In this document: one piece after another, positions 41,194 through 48,563 of the stretch | Position numbering within the stretch: position 1 is the stretch's first letter | Layout: each line of letters opens with the position of its first letter | Origin: CAXBDP01 sp963974465 | GTDB taxonomy: Bacteria; Bacteroidota; Bacteroidia; Cytophagales; Cyclobacteriaceae | Strand: one strand, 5' to 3' | Length of the DNA: 64,000 bases | Assembly: GCA_049340005.1 (NCBI GenBank) | Contig: JBMPIY010000002.1 | Notes under the pieces: generated by a model | Database searches by the model: none | What the model was told of the DNA's origin: nothing | What the model saw: only the letters and a program-made list of their open reading frames with translations | Translations under genes and position numbers: made by a program

Positions 41194-42930
41194 TTAACGT
41201 TGCCAAGATTGAACTTCTTCTAAACTTGGGTTTTTCACATCATTAAGCTTTAATTTTTTTCTCGTTCCACACACATCATTGAAGAGCTTATTCGCGTTTT
41301 TCTCGTCTAATTCTTCCAATGTATTTATGCCCACTTTACGCAATACAGGAATCAAATCTGCCCTAACACCACGCTCAGTTAATTCCTCATCAGTCACTAA
41401 TTTCACTTGTTTCTCAGGACGCATTTGCGGGAAAAATAGCACTTCTTGGATAGATGGCGAATTGGTCATGATCATACTCAATCTGTCGATACCGACACCC
41501 AAGCCAGCTGTAGGAGGCATGCCATATTCAAGTGCACGAAGGAAATCTTCATCCAACACCATCGCTTCATCATCACCGCGCTTTCCAAGCTCCAATTGCT
41601 CCTCAAAGCGTTGTCTTTGATCGATAGGATCGTTCAGCTCTGAGAATGCATTGCAAATTTCTTTGCCATTACATACTGCTTCAAATCGTTCTACCAAACC
41701 AGGCTTGCTTCTATGCTTCTTAGCCAATGGCGACATCTCAACCGGATAATCAGTAATGAAAGTTGGCTGAATCAATAATTTCTCGCATTTCTCACCAAAT
41801 ATCTCATCTATCAACTTTCCCTTACCCATGGAATCATCCACAGGAACGCCCAAGTCTTTTGCTGTCTTTTTAAGCTCAGCATCATCCATTTGTGAAATAT
41901 CAATTCCAGTAAAATGCTCAATTGCTTCGAACATTGTGTACCTCTTCCAAGGTCTTTGGAAATCAATTGTATGCTCGCCCACTTTTACTTTGGTATCTCC
42001 ATGTAGTGCAATAGCCACTTTTTCGACCATTTCCTCCACCAAATTCATCATCCAGTAATAATCTTTGTAGGCTACATAAAGCTCCACTTGAGTAAATTCA
42101 GGATTATGAAAGCGACTCATTCCTTCATTTCTGAAATCTTTGGAGAATTCAAATACACCATCATATCCACCTACAATCAGCCTTTTGAGGTATAGCTCGT
42201 TAGCAATTCTCAAATAAAGCGTCATATCCAAAGTATTGTGATGTGTCTTGAAAGGACGCGCAGCCGCACCACCATAGATTGGTTGAAGAATTGGCGTTTC
42301 CACTTCTAAGTATCCTTTTTGTGCCAAGAAATCCCTCATGGTATTCACCAAGCGAGTTCTCTTTACAAAAATCTCTCTCACTTGCGGATTCACAATCATA
42401 TCAACATAACGCTGACGGTATCTTTGCTCTGGGTCAGAAAAGGCATCATAGGTCTTTTTATTGCCTTCCTCATCCGTTACTTCCTTTACCACTGGCAATG
42501 GTTTTAGCGCTTTGGTAAGCACTTTCATATCATACACATGGATAGATACCTCACCGGTTTGAGTGAGGAATACTTTTCCTGTAATCCCAATTATGTCGCC
42601 AATTCCAAGCAGCTTTTTGAATACCGTATTATATAACGTTTTGTCCTCTCCTGTGCAAATATCATCTCTTCTGAAATATGCTTGGACTTTGCCGGTGGAG
42701 TCTTGCAACTCACCAAACGAAGCTGAGCCCATAACCCTACGAGACATTAATCTGCCTGCCAACGTCAAATCTTCACCAGAATCAATATATTTTTGAAAAT
42801 TTTGGGAAATATCCTCCGCAGTATGACTTACTTCAAAGGTTTCTGCTGGGTATGGATTTATATTTAATTTTAGAAGTTCTTCACGTTCCTGCCTTCTAAT
42901 AATTTCTTGCTCGCTTAGTAAAATACTCAT
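41194..42930 (-). CDS. lysS: Lysyl-tRNA synthetase, class II
   Basis: The 578-residue enzyme has the N-terminal OB anticodon-binding domain (about 55-160) and a class II core. Class II motifs include RFHNPEFTQVELY, GKEICNAFSELNDPIDQRQR and, as motif 3, GLGVGIDRLSMIMTNSPSIQ. A C-terminal extension of about 70 residues (after PQMRPEKQ) contains a helix-hairpin-helix-like part; such extensions are usual in Bacteroidota LysRS. It has its own -7 element on the minus strand (42962-42969). Confidence 0.96.
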   Translation of the reverse strand: MSILLSEQEIIRRQEREELLKLNINPYPAETFEVSHTAEDISQNFQKYIDSGEDLTLAGRLMSRRVMGSASFGELQDSTGKVQAYFRRDDICTGEDKTLYNTVFKKLLGIGDIIGITGKVFLTQTGEVSIHVYDMKVLTKALKPLPVVKEVTDEEGNKKTYDAFSDPEQRYRQRYVDMIVNPQVREIFVKRTRLVNTMRDFLAQKGYLEVETPILQPIYGGAAARPFKTHHNTLDMTLYLRIANELYLKRLIVGGYDGVFEFSKDFRNEGMSRFHNPEFTQVELYVAYKDYYWMMNLVEEMVEKVAIALHGDTKVKVGEHTIDFQRPWKRYTMFEAIEHFTGIDISQMDDAELKKTAKDLGVPVDDSMGKGKLIDEIFGEKCEKLLIQPTFITDYPVEMSPLAKKHRSKPGLVERFEAVCNGKEICNAFSELNDPIDQRQRFEEQLELGKRGDDEAMVLDEDFLRALEYGMPPTAGLGVGIDRLSMIMTNSPSIQEVLFFPQMRPEKQVKLVTDEELTERGVRADLIPVLRKVGINTLEELDEKNANKLFNDVCGTRKKLKLNDVKNPSLEEVQSWQR

Positions 42931-42961
42931 GCCTTAAGTTTCGGTGAAATAAAGAATTTTG

Positions 42962-42969
42962 CAAAAGTA
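42962..42969 (-). promoter_or_regulatory. -7 promoter element for lysS (TACTTTTG, minus strand)
   Basis: The minus strand reads TACTTTTG, a match to TAnnTTTG, 32 bases upstream of the lysS ATG. A -33 box would lie inside the proline dehydrogenase 3' end; none was clear. Confidence 0.45.
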
Positions 42970-42981
42970 CAAAATTGCTCG

Positions 42982-44175
42982 TTATGCTGCTTTGTTCTGT
43001 TTTTTTCTGCGATCCATTTCCCTTTTTACTAAGGTAAACTCTCTACTGCTTTGTCCGGCCACAGAAGTATTTTCTTCTGCTCTTCTAAATAAATAGGGCA
43101 TTACATGTACTATCGGACCATAAGGAACGTATTTGGCAACATTGTAACCTTCTTTTGCCAAGTTGAATGAAATATTATCGCTCATTCCATAAAGCTGCGC
43201 AAAATATACATTTGGATCATTGCGCTTCACGCTATGCTTTTCCATCAACACAGTTAGATAGTAATTGCTGTATTCGTTATGAGAACCTGAGCAAAGCGCA
43301 ACTCTTGCTTTATTATTTAGACAAAACTTCAATGCCTCATTATAATCTTTGTCTGTAGCTTCTTTTGTTTTATTTATTGGATCTGGATAACCCTTTTCGG
43401 CAGCTCTTTCTCTTTCCTTTTCCATGTAAGCACCACGCACTAATTTGGCACCTAAATAAAACTGTTTCATAGTAGCCAATTGATGGGCATTTCTCAGTTT
43501 TCCAAGCATTTCATGGCGATACATTTGATAGGTGTTATATACAATCACTTGCTCCTTGTTGTATTTCTCCATCATTTCATATACCAAGTCATCAATCACA
43601 TCCTGTATCCAACTTTCTTCGCCATCAATAAAAATTCTAACGCTATGCTCATAAGCTTTACCGCAAATACGATCAACTCGCTCTCTTATTGCTTGAAAAG
43701 CCTTCACTTCAGCATCTGTCAATTTTGCTTTGCTTTGCACTTTTTCCAACAATGGCGTTGAAGCAATACCAGTTACTTTAAATACTGAAAAAGGAATATG
43801 CTTACTTACAGCTGCTTTTTCAATCGTTTTGATTATCTCATTCGCAGTTGATTCAAAGCCCTTCTCCGTAGTAGCACCTTCCACAGAATAATCTAGAATA
43901 GTGCCTATGTTGAATTGAGCCAATTCTTGTATTGTCGGTTCAGAATCTTCGATGGTTTCTCCACCACAAAACTGTTCGTAAACCGTATTCCGTATAATAC
44001 CCTTAATTGGCAAATGAATTTTTAATGCAAACTTTGTAAGCGCAGAACCTACCTTTACCAAAGTATTATTGTTGAGGGTAGCGAAAAGCAAATACATTTT
44101 CTTTAATGCATTATTTGATTTAGAAGCAAAAGCTACCTCTAGGTTATCAAAAGATATAGTATTTTGTGGTTCCAT
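42982..44175 (-). CDS. Proline dehydrogenase
   Basis: I start at the ATG complementary to 44173-44175 (397 residues, MEPQNTISFDNLEVAFASK); the longer frame would start upstream of the -7 element at 44195. The protein has the flavin-dependent proline dehydrogenase barrel with IGTILDYSVEG, VRIFIDGEESWIQDVIDDLV, LVRGAYMEKERERA and, near the end, PYLFRRAEENTSVAGQSS with the substrate-binding arginines (RRAxEN). It oxidises proline to pyrroline-5-carboxylate. No aldehyde dehydrogenase domain is fused. Confidence 0.92.
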   Translation of the reverse strand: MEPQNTISFDNLEVAFASKSNNALKKMYLLFATLNNNTLVKVGSALTKFALKIHLPIKGIIRNTVYEQFCGGETIEDSEPTIQELAQFNIGTILDYSVEGATTEKGFESTANEIIKTIEKAAVSKHIPFSVFKVTGIASTPLLEKVQSKAKLTDAEVKAFQAIRERVDRICGKAYEHSVRIFIDGEESWIQDVIDDLVYEMMEKYNKEQVIVYNTYQMYRHEMLGKLRNAHQLATMKQFYLGAKLVRGAYMEKERERAAEKGYPDPINKTKEATDKDYNEALKFCLNNKARVALCSGSHNEYSNYYLTVLMEKHSVKRNDPNVYFAQLYGMSDNISFNLAKEGYNVAKYVPYGPIVHVMPYLFRRAEENTSVAGQSSREFTLVKREMDRRKKQNKAA

Positions 44176-44194
44176 ATTTTTAGAAATCAGCATG

Positions 44195-44202
44195 CAAATA
44201 TA
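44195..44202 (-). promoter_or_regulatory. -7 promoter element for the proline dehydrogenase gene (TATATTTG, minus strand)
   Basis: The minus strand reads TATATTTG, an exact TAnnTTTG match, 19 bases upstream of the chosen ATG. It excludes the earlier in-frame starts. Confidence 0.5.
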
Positions 44203-44241
44203 TAACAAACAGATGCTCCAATAAATTAGTTATTCTACCAT

Positions 44242-45348
44242 ATGTCAAGAAATAATTTTAACGGTACACAGGTAAAAAACTATTGGTGGAATCAATTTAC
44301 GAAGCCTTTTGTTTTGGCCGGCCCGTGTAGTGCTGAGTCACCTGAACAAATGCGGGAGGTTGTAGAAAAGCTTGCTGCCAGCAATATCCCATTTATCCGT
44401 GCAGGTATCTGGAAGCCTCGTACTAGACCTGGCAGTTTCGAAGGTATGGGCGCAGAAGCCTTGCCATGGCTTGCTGAGCTTAAGAAAGAATTCAAGGTAA
44501 AATTCGCCATAGAAGTAGCCAATCCACATCACGTGGAGCTAGCCTTAAAATATGAAATCGATTTGCTTTGGCTAGGAGCACGAACCACAGTAAATCCATT
44601 TACTGTTCAGGAAATAGCTGATTCATTAGTGGGAGTTGACATTCCTGTATTGGTGAAAAATCCAATCAATCCAGACTTGGCTTTATGGCTTGGCGCAATA
44701 GAGCGGATTGAGAAAGCTGGAATTAGCAGAACTGGCGCAATCCATAGAGGCTTCAGTTCATTGCAACAATCGAAGTACAGAAACATCCCACTTTGGCAAA
44801 TTCCTTTAGAACTAAAAAGCCTCCGAACCGACCTCCCGCTTATTTGCGATCCAAGTCATATTACAGGCAATAGGGATCTAATAGCCAATGTGTCGCAAAA
44901 GGCTATGGATTTGAATTATGATGGATTGATAATAGAAACGCATCCAAATCCACCAAAAGCTCTAAGTGATGCTGCTCAACAAATCACGCCAGAAGTGCTC
45001 ATTGATTTACTTGGCAAACTCAAAATGCGGGACTCTTCATTTAGAAATAGCTTTTCCATAAATCGTCTGGAAGAAATCCGTCATCAGATTGACAATGCTG
45101 ATCAGGAAATCCTTGAGGCAATTGCACGTAGGATGCGATTGGTTGAGGAAATTGGTCATTACAAAAAGGAGAATAATGTGGCTATATTCCAATTAGAACG
45201 ATGGAAAGAGGTATTCAAAAGCAGACCCGAATGGGGCGATTCAATGAATTTGGATAAGGAATTTATCTTGGATATTTATAGGCAAATTCATCAGGCCTCA
45301 ATAAAATCTCAAACAGAAATTTTCAATGGGAATGGAGAGCTTGAATAA
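44242..45348 (+). CDS. DAHP synthase / chorismate mutase fusion, first copy
   Basis: The 368-residue protein fuses a KDO8P-synthase-like (type I-beta) DAHP synthase to an AroQ-type chorismate mutase. The synthase part (about 1-260) has KPFVLAGPCSAES, GIWKPRTRPGSFEG, WLGARTTVNPF, LICDPSHITGN and LIIETHPNPPKALSDAAQQI. The mutase part (about 275-360) has LEEIRHQIDNADQEILEAIA with the active-site Arg and the VEEIGHYKKE lysine segment. It makes DAHP and also converts chorismate to prephenate. Its end overlaps the next gene by 23 bases. Octamer copies lie at 44352 and 44832. Confidence 0.9.
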   Translation: MSRNNFNGTQVKNYWWNQFTKPFVLAGPCSAESPEQMREVVEKLAASNIPFIRAGIWKPRTRPGSFEGMGAEALPWLAELKKEFKVKFAIEVANPHHVELALKYEIDLLWLGARTTVNPFTVQEIADSLVGVDIPVLVKNPINPDLALWLGAIERIEKAGISRTGAIHRGFSSLQQSKYRNIPLWQIPLELKSLRTDLPLICDPSHITGNRDLIANVSQKAMDLNYDGLIIETHPNPPKALSDAAQQITPEVLIDLLGKLKMRDSSFRNSFSINRLEEIRHQIDNADQEILEAIARRMRLVEEIGHYKKENNVAIFQLERWKEVFKSRPEWGDSMNLDKEFILDIYRQIHQASIKSQTEIFNGNGELE

Positions 45349-45883
45349 TCGTTTTCACACACTTGGCCCAGAAGGTTCTTTTCACCATTTGGCTTTGGAG
45401 CATCATCATGGTGCTGTTGATATTCAACTACATGATAATTTTGATCAGATATTTGCTGCCACAAAAAATGAAGGTCGAGGTTGGATTGCCGTAAGGAATT
45501 CAATTGCCGGATTGGTGGAAAATAATCAGCTCATTATTGATCAATCTTTCAACAAAATCAAGTGCTACAATTTTCTTGTCAAGCTTTGTCTGGCCAGTCT
45601 AAATGATTCACCAATTGAGAATTTTAAGCAAGTTTGGTCACATGCAAAAGCATTACAAGAATGCTTGCCTTTTCTCAATTCGCAACTTCCCACTGCACTA
45701 TGGAAAGAATTTAATAGCACCTCCTCAGCAGCTTCCAAATTACTGAATTCTCAAAAATCAGATGTGGCTGTTATTTGCGCAACTCAAACTGCACACTTGT
45801 ATAATCTCACCATCATTCAAGAGAATATTCATTCCAGCAATCGAAATTTTACTGAGTTTGTCCTTTTCGAAAAAAGAAAATAA
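45326..45883 (+). CDS. Prephenate dehydratase-like protein without ACT domain
   Basis: The 185-residue protein aligns with the prephenate dehydratase domain. FHTLGPEGSFHHLALE is the family N-terminus. VRNSIAGLVENNQLII corresponds to the VENSxxGSV motif, SHAKALQEC to SHPQALxQC, NSTSSAASKL to the Ser/Thr-Ala motif, and NRNFTEFVLF to the N-x-TRF motif. The catalytic Thr-Arg-Phe is TEF here, and the regulatory ACT domain is missing. It may be inactive, altered, or an unusual dehydratase. It overlaps the first DAHP synthase gene by 23 bases, so the two are co-translated. A promoter and leader start right behind it. Confidence 0.72.
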   Translation: MGMESLNNRFHTLGPEGSFHHLALEHHHGAVDIQLHDNFDQIFAATKNEGRGWIAVRNSIAGLVENNQLIIDQSFNKIKCYNFLVKLCLASLNDSPIENFKQVWSHAKALQECLPFLNSQLPTALWKEFNSTSSAASKLLNSQKSDVAVICATQTAHLYNLTIIQENIHSSNRNFTEFVLFEKRK

Positions 45884-45886
45884 GTT

Positions 45887-45914
45887 TTTGAAATAAAAAT
45901 AATTTCTATATTTG
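45887..45914 (+). promoter_or_regulatory. Promoter of the attenuated DAHP synthase gene (TTTG / TATATTTG)
   Basis: TATATTTG (45907-45914) is an exact match to the Bacteroidota -7 element. TTTG at 45887-45890 could be the -33 box, with a slightly short 16-base spacer. Transcription would start around 45918-45921, essentially at the ATG of the leader peptide, so the leader may be translated with little or no 5' UTR. Confidence 0.65.
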
Positions 45915-45919
45915 ACTCG

Positions 45920-46000
45920 ATGAGCAACACGCAAGCAACATATTTTTACTTTTATTTTTACACCGCCCAACATCAGATGGATCGGAGCTTGCTGCTATAA
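45920..46000 (+). CDS. Tyr/Phe-rich leader peptide (attenuation)
   Basis: This 26-codon open frame (MSNTQAT, then YFYFYFY, then TAQHQMDRSLLL and TAA) starts 5 bases after the -7 element. It contains seven consecutive codons alternating Tyr and Phe (45941-45961), the end products of the pathway encoded next. It is too short for usual gene calling. Its stop codon is 24 bases before a terminator hairpin. I infer that slow translation at the Tyr/Phe codons during amino-acid shortage stalls a ribosome and favours the antiterminator. Confidence 0.82.
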   Translation: MSNTQATYFYFYFYTAQHQMDRSLLL

Positions 46001-46055
46001 TCAAAAACCAACAAAAAAATTTACAGCCCGATTCACACAGAGTCGGGCTTTTTTT
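45979..46055 (+). promoter_or_regulatory. Antiterminator/terminator switch of the Tyr/Phe attenuator
   Basis: The segment GGATCGGAGCT (45979-45989) can pair with AGCCCGATTC (46025-46034) by ten base pairs with one bulged A. This uses the entire 5' arm of the terminator. A ribosome stalled on the Tyr/Phe run would leave 45979 onward free, so the antiterminator forms. A ribosome reaching the stop codon at 45998-46000 would cover part of it, so the terminator forms. Confidence 0.75.
46025..46055 (+). terminator. Attenuator terminator before the second DAHP synthase gene
   Basis: AGCCCGATTC and GAGTCGGGCT pair over ten positions (one G-T wobble) around the loop ACACA, followed by seven T residues. 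It is 19 bases upstream of the ATG. Confidence 0.93.
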
Positions 46056-46074
46056 ATGTCCAAAAACTAAAAAT

Positions 46075-47175
46075 ATGAGTCACACAAAAATTGAAGATTG
46101 GGGGTTAGGCTTGACTGCACCACTTGTAATTGCAGGCCCTTGTAGTGTCGAAACACAAGCGCAAATCCAAAGCATGGTAGAACCCATGAAAAAAATGCGG
46201 GAGGTGCAATTGTTCAGAGGTGGAGTTTGGAAGCCACGAACAAGACCAGGAAATTTTGAAGGTTTGGGCGAAAAAGCTCTGGAGTGGATGGTTGATTTTC
46301 GTGAAGCATCTGGAATTCCTGTAACTGTAGAAATTGGCAATGCACAACACGCGGAAGCAGCTCTAAAAGCAGGAATTGATGTATTATGGATTGGTGCTAG
46401 AACTACCGTAAATCCATTTTCCGTACAGGAAATTGCTGAAGTACTGAGAGGGACAAATGTGCCAGTGATGGTGAAAAATCCCTTGAATCCGGATCTTCAA
46501 CTTTGGCTTGGAGCCTTGGAAAGACTAGAAGCAGTAGGAATTAGAAAACTTGCTGCTATCCATAGAGGTTTTGCGGACGCATACGATAAGCGCTTCAGAA
46601 ATAAACCCAATTGGAGCATGGCTATTCACTTGAAAAGAGAGTGGCCCGGAATGCAAGTGATCAACGACCCTAGTCACATCTGCGGGAAGCGAGAAATGAT
46701 CCAAGAAGTCGCCCAAAAAGCCATGAATTACGGCTTGGATGGACTTATGATAGAAACTCACCCAAATCCGGATCAAGCTTGGAGCGATGCCGCACAACAA
46801 ATTACACCAGCTAAGCTTGAGGAGATTTTAGCATCATTGGATTACAGAAAGGTAATTGAAGATCAAACTTCAGATGAGCATTTGAACCAATTCAGATGGA
46901 TAGTGGATCATTTAGACAAGCAATTGTTAGATTTGCTGAGTGAACGGTTTGAGGTGATAGATCAAATTGGTGAATTTAAAAGTGAAAGAAAATTGGCCGT
47001 ATTCCAACCGGACAGATGGCAAGAGGTGATGAATTCACGAATAGAAGAAGGATTGAAGAAAAAGATGAGTGAAAAGTTTATGAAAAACCTCTTATTTGCA
47101 ATTCACGAGGAATCTGTAAAGAGACAAGAGTTCCAAATCAGTAAAAAACCGACATTGAACAATGCAATATCCTAA
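46075..47175 (+). CDS. DAHP synthase / chorismate mutase fusion, second copy (attenuated)
   Basis: The 366-residue paralogue of the gene at 44242 has the same architecture: LVIAGPCSVETQAQ, GVWKPRTRPGNFEGLG, WIGARTTVNPFSVQE, VINDPSHICGKREM and MIETHPNPDQAWSDAAQQI in the synthase part. The chorismate mutase part has WIVDHLDKQLLDLLSERFEV and IGEFKSERKLAVFQ. It is controlled by the Tyr/Phe leader peptide and terminator directly upstream, unlike the first copy. It overlaps aroB by 14 bases. An octamer copy at 46197 sits at the same protein position as the one at 44352 in the first copy. Confidence 0.92.
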   Translation: MSHTKIEDWGLGLTAPLVIAGPCSVETQAQIQSMVEPMKKMREVQLFRGGVWKPRTRPGNFEGLGEKALEWMVDFREASGIPVTVEIGNAQHAEAALKAGIDVLWIGARTTVNPFSVQEIAEVLRGTNVPVMVKNPLNPDLQLWLGALERLEAVGIRKLAAIHRGFADAYDKRFRNKPNWSMAIHLKREWPGMQVINDPSHICGKREMIQEVAQKAMNYGLDGLMIETHPNPDQAWSDAAQQITPAKLEEILASLDYRKVIEDQTSDEHLNQFRWIVDHLDKQLLDLLSERFEVIDQIGEFKSERKLAVFQPDRWQEVMNSRIEEGLKKKMSEKFMKNLLFAIHEESVKRQEFQISKKPTLNNAIS

Positions 47176-48184
47176 GATTGGAAATATTGAAAATCAACTA
47201 GCCTCTTACTTAGAACAAACTTCCTATAGTAAGATTGGAGTTCTAGCAGATTCAAATACCATTGAGCTTTGCTATCCAATTATCAAAAGCTTATTGCCAA
47301 ATCATAGTATCCTAGAAATTCCAGATGGTGAAAAATGGAAAAGTCTTGGAACTTGTGAGAAAATTTGGGAATGGATGACAGCAGAAGGCTGGGATAGACA
47401 TGCATTGTTGATAAATCTAGGTGGTGGAGTTATTGGCGATATGGGTGGATTTTCAGCTGCAGCTTATAAGCGTGGCATTCCGTTTATCAATATTCCAACC
47501 ACTCTCCTATCGATGGTCGATGCTAGCATAGGTGGAAAATTGGGAATAGATTTTCAAGGATTTAAAAACCACATCGGCTTTTTTAAAGATCCTGATGCAG
47601 TGCTGATTGATGATGTATTTTTGAAAACTCTTCCCTCCCGCGAATTACGATCGGGATTTGCTGAAGTAATAAAACATGCATTAATCAGTAATGAGGCTGG
47701 TAGAGAAATCCTTCTAAACTCAGATTTTCCGAATCTTAATTGGAAGGAGATTATTGAATCTTCAATTAAAGTAAAAAGTAATATCGTTGCCCAAGATCCG
47801 ACTGAAAAAGGATTGAGAAAAGTGCTCAATTTCGGCCATACAATTGGGCATGCTATTGAGTCATATAGATTGGAAAGTGACGAGCCATTTCTGCATGGCG
47901 AGGCTATTGCACTTGGAATGATGGCTGAGACTTGGTTGTCAGTAAAGAAACTTGATATGGATCAGAATGAAGCAAATCAAGTTTATAACTATATCAAAAA
48001 CACTTATTCTGAGCTAAGTATTGAAAATGATGATCTGGAAAAAATTGTCAGTTTGACGCTACAAGATAAGAAAAATAAAGATGGTGAAGTTCTTTGCTGC
48101 TTATTGGCTGGATTTGGCAGCCCTCAATTTGATATAAAGATAAACAGCTCAGAAATACTAGAGTCTCTAAGGTTTATTGCATAA
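47162..48184 (+). CDS. aroB: 3-dehydroquinate synthase
   Basis: AroB converts DAHP to 3-dehydroquinate in the shikimate pathway, directly after DAHP synthase. The 340-residue protein has the NAD motif LLINLGGGVIGDMGGFSAAA, INIPTTLLSMVDASIGGKLG, and the zinc ligands in the AEVIKHALI, FGHTIGHAIE and LHGEAIALGMM segments. It starts inside the end of the second DAHP synthase gene, so both are under the attenuator. A bidirectional terminator follows. Confidence 0.95.
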   Translation: MQYPKIGNIENQLASYLEQTSYSKIGVLADSNTIELCYPIIKSLLPNHSILEIPDGEKWKSLGTCEKIWEWMTAEGWDRHALLINLGGGVIGDMGGFSAAAYKRGIPFINIPTTLLSMVDASIGGKLGIDFQGFKNHIGFFKDPDAVLIDDVFLKTLPSRELRSGFAEVIKHALISNEAGREILLNSDFPNLNWKEIIESSIKVKSNIVAQDPTEKGLRKVLNFGHTIGHAIESYRLESDEPFLHGEAIALGMMAETWLSVKKLDMDQNEANQVYNYIKNTYSELSIENDDLEKIVSLTLQDKKNKDGEVLCCLLAGFGSPQFDIKINSSEILESLRFIA

Positions 48185-48187
48185 AAA

Positions 48188-48205
48188 AAGGTGCCGAAGC
48201 ACCTT
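48188..48205. terminator. Bidirectional terminator between aroB and the YtxH gene
   Basis: AAGGTGC and GCACCTT form a perfect 7-bp stem around CGAA. On the minus strand the hairpin is followed by a run of T (complement of AAAAAAA at 48183-48189); on the plus side the tail is TAAAATTATT. Confidence 0.8.
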
Positions 48206-48209
48206 AAAA

Positions 48210-48458
48210 TTATTCTGTAGTTTTGGATATTTTTTTACTCAATCTCTCAGCTTCAGCGAGTGCTTCGTCTTTGAGACCTTGCAACTTAGACTTGCTGGAA
48301 GTCCATTGGCCTTCCAAATCGTCCTTTAAATCGTCGAATTGCTTTCCTAATCTTTTTCTAGTTTTTTCACCTGATTCTGGAGCAAGTAATACACCTACCA
48401 TGGTACCTACGGCTACTCCGCCTAAAAACATTAATGCTGATTTTAACTTATCTTCCAT
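48210..48458 (-). CDS. YtxH-domain small membrane-associated protein
   Basis: The 82-residue protein has the YtxH pattern: a Gly-rich hydrophobic helix (ALMFLGGVAVGTMVGVLLAP) followed by ESGEKTRKRLGKQFDDLK and a long charged amphipathic helix. Such proteins are often stress-related and poorly characterised. It sits between aroB and aroA in opposite orientation and splits the aro genes. Confidence 0.85.
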   Translation of the reverse strand: MEDKLKSALMFLGGVAVGTMVGVLLAPESGEKTRKRLGKQFDDLKDDLEGQWTSSKSKLQGLKDEALAEAERLSKKISKTTE

Positions 48459-48563
48459 AAAAAATAGTATTTATAATTAAATGAATTTATCTAATACACT
48501 ATATACAACGGCCAAAACACCCCGTAAGGTTTCATTATTTACCTTTATCTTTTCTTGAATTGC

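Noticed and set aside
44203..44241. A second leader peptide before the first DAHP synthase gene
   Set aside because: No ORF with Tyr/Phe/Trp runs and no terminator is present in the gap.
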